DNA of 6,403 nucleotides, taken from the NCBI GenBank assembly GCA_030151925.1, contig JASLCY010000471.1, forward strand, positions 1 through 6,403, written 5' to 3'. The notes beneath the pieces are model-generated. The model saw only the letters and a list, made by a program, of their open reading frames with translations, was not told the DNA's origin and searched no databases. This stretch comes from Oligoflexus sp. Its GTDB lineage: Bacteria > Bdellovibrionota_B > Oligoflexia > Oligoflexales > Oligoflexaceae. Both the position numbers and the translations under genes were made by a program. Numbering within the stretch: the stretch's first letter is position 1; every line of letters begins with the position of its first letter. Of this stretch, positions 6,134-6,403 are shown one piece after another.

Positions 6134-6403
6134 ATGGTTGAACCGAACAAGGACTTCATCGAGCGGATGCTGGCTCGGCAGAAGCTCCAAAACCACATCC
6201 ATGAGTTCTTCCAAAGTCGCTCCTATCTTCAGGTCGATGCGCCTATCGTCGTCCAGGCGCCGGGCACGGAAGTCCATCTCGACTATTTCGCGACGCAATG
6301 GATAGATCATCGGCACGGCTCGCACGACGTCTACCTCCGTTCGAGCCCCGAACTCCATCTCAAGCAGGCCTTGAGTCACGGCCTGCCCCGCGTCTATCAC
6401 CTC
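6134..6403 (+). CDS. epmA: EF-P--(R)-beta-lysine ligase-like class II synthetase (N-terminal part)
   Basis: The first 90 codons of a class II lysyl-tRNA-synthetase-like protein, cut by the right edge. It starts almost directly at the catalytic domain: IHEFFQSRSYLQVDAP (motif 1 region), then EVHLDYFATQW and YLRSSPELHLKQALSHGLPRVYHL. The HL..F.T and SPE..LK patterns match EpmA (PoxA/GenX), which attaches beta-lysine to the conserved Lys of elongation factor P in the cytoplasm. True lysyl-tRNA synthetases carry an N-terminal OB-fold anticodon-binding domain of over 100 residues, absent here, which favours EpmA. Motifs 2 and 3 lie beyond the window, so activity cannot be judged. The start is ATG 6134, 5 bases after GGAGGG. 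It has no evident functional link to the upstream polysaccharide genes. Confidence 0.82.
   Translation, partial: MVEPNKDFIERMLARQKLQNHIHEFFQSRSYLQVDAPIVVQAPGTEVHLDYFATQWIDHRHGSHDVYLRSSPELHLKQALSHGLPRVYHL

Noticed and set aside
6134..6403. Lysyl-tRNA synthetase (lysS)
   Set aside because: The N-terminal OB-fold domain is missing; the protein opens at motif 1 in the EpmA manner.
1..6403. CRISPR array, tRNA/rRNA, transposon or attachment site
   Set aside because: No regularly spaced repeats with unique spacers, no cloverleaf, no transposase or integrase coding, and no terminal inverted repeats were seen.

Overview
The window looks like chromosomal DNA of a Gram-negative bacterium. Four of the encoded proteins begin with lipoprotein-type signal peptides (short basic n-region, hydrophobic core, Cys at residue 23-28) followed by Ser/Thr/Gly-rich linkers. 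The last gene is an EpmA-type EF-P lysine ligase, an enzyme known from proteobacteria and relatives. I cannot name the genus. The style (many lipoprotein hydrolases, mixed GC) would fit a predatory or saprophytic lineage such as Bdellovibrionota/Oligoflexia or myxobacteria-like organisms, but this is only a guess.

Layout: (a) bases 1-2868, + strand, hold three overlapping genes that look like one operon: the C-terminal part of an unrecognised protein, a polysaccharide lyase family 14 (PL14) lipoprotein with an apparently complete active site, and an alpha/beta-hydrolase lipoprotein with a GFSAGG nucleophile elbow. (b) Bases 2882-4603, - strand, encode a lipoprotein with an N-terminal ricin-type beta-trefoil lectin and a GH5-type glycoside hydrolase. 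It converges on the operon with only 13 bases between stop codons. (c) Bases 4604-4787 are an AT-rich divergent intergenic region with a good candidate promoter for the GH5 gene and a small dyad inside its spacer. (d) Bases 4788-6065, + strand, encode a second, unrelated-looking alpha/beta-hydrolase lipoprotein with an extra C-terminal domain. (e) Bases 6066-6133 contain a perfect 11-bp inverted repeat that buries the ribosome binding site of the next gene, plus a plausible promoter whose start point would fall inside the stem. (f) Bases 6134-6403 are the first 90 codons of the epmA-like gene, cut by the window end.

Taken together, the first five genes read as a small surface-anchored polysaccharide-degrading locus: a lyase for uronate-containing polymer, a lectin-guided beta-glycanase, and two serine hydrolases that could remove ester decorations. 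The substrate is not proven. The PL14 and GH5 types point to algal, plant or fungal cell-wall material. The epmA-like gene is housekeeping and marks the edge of the locus.
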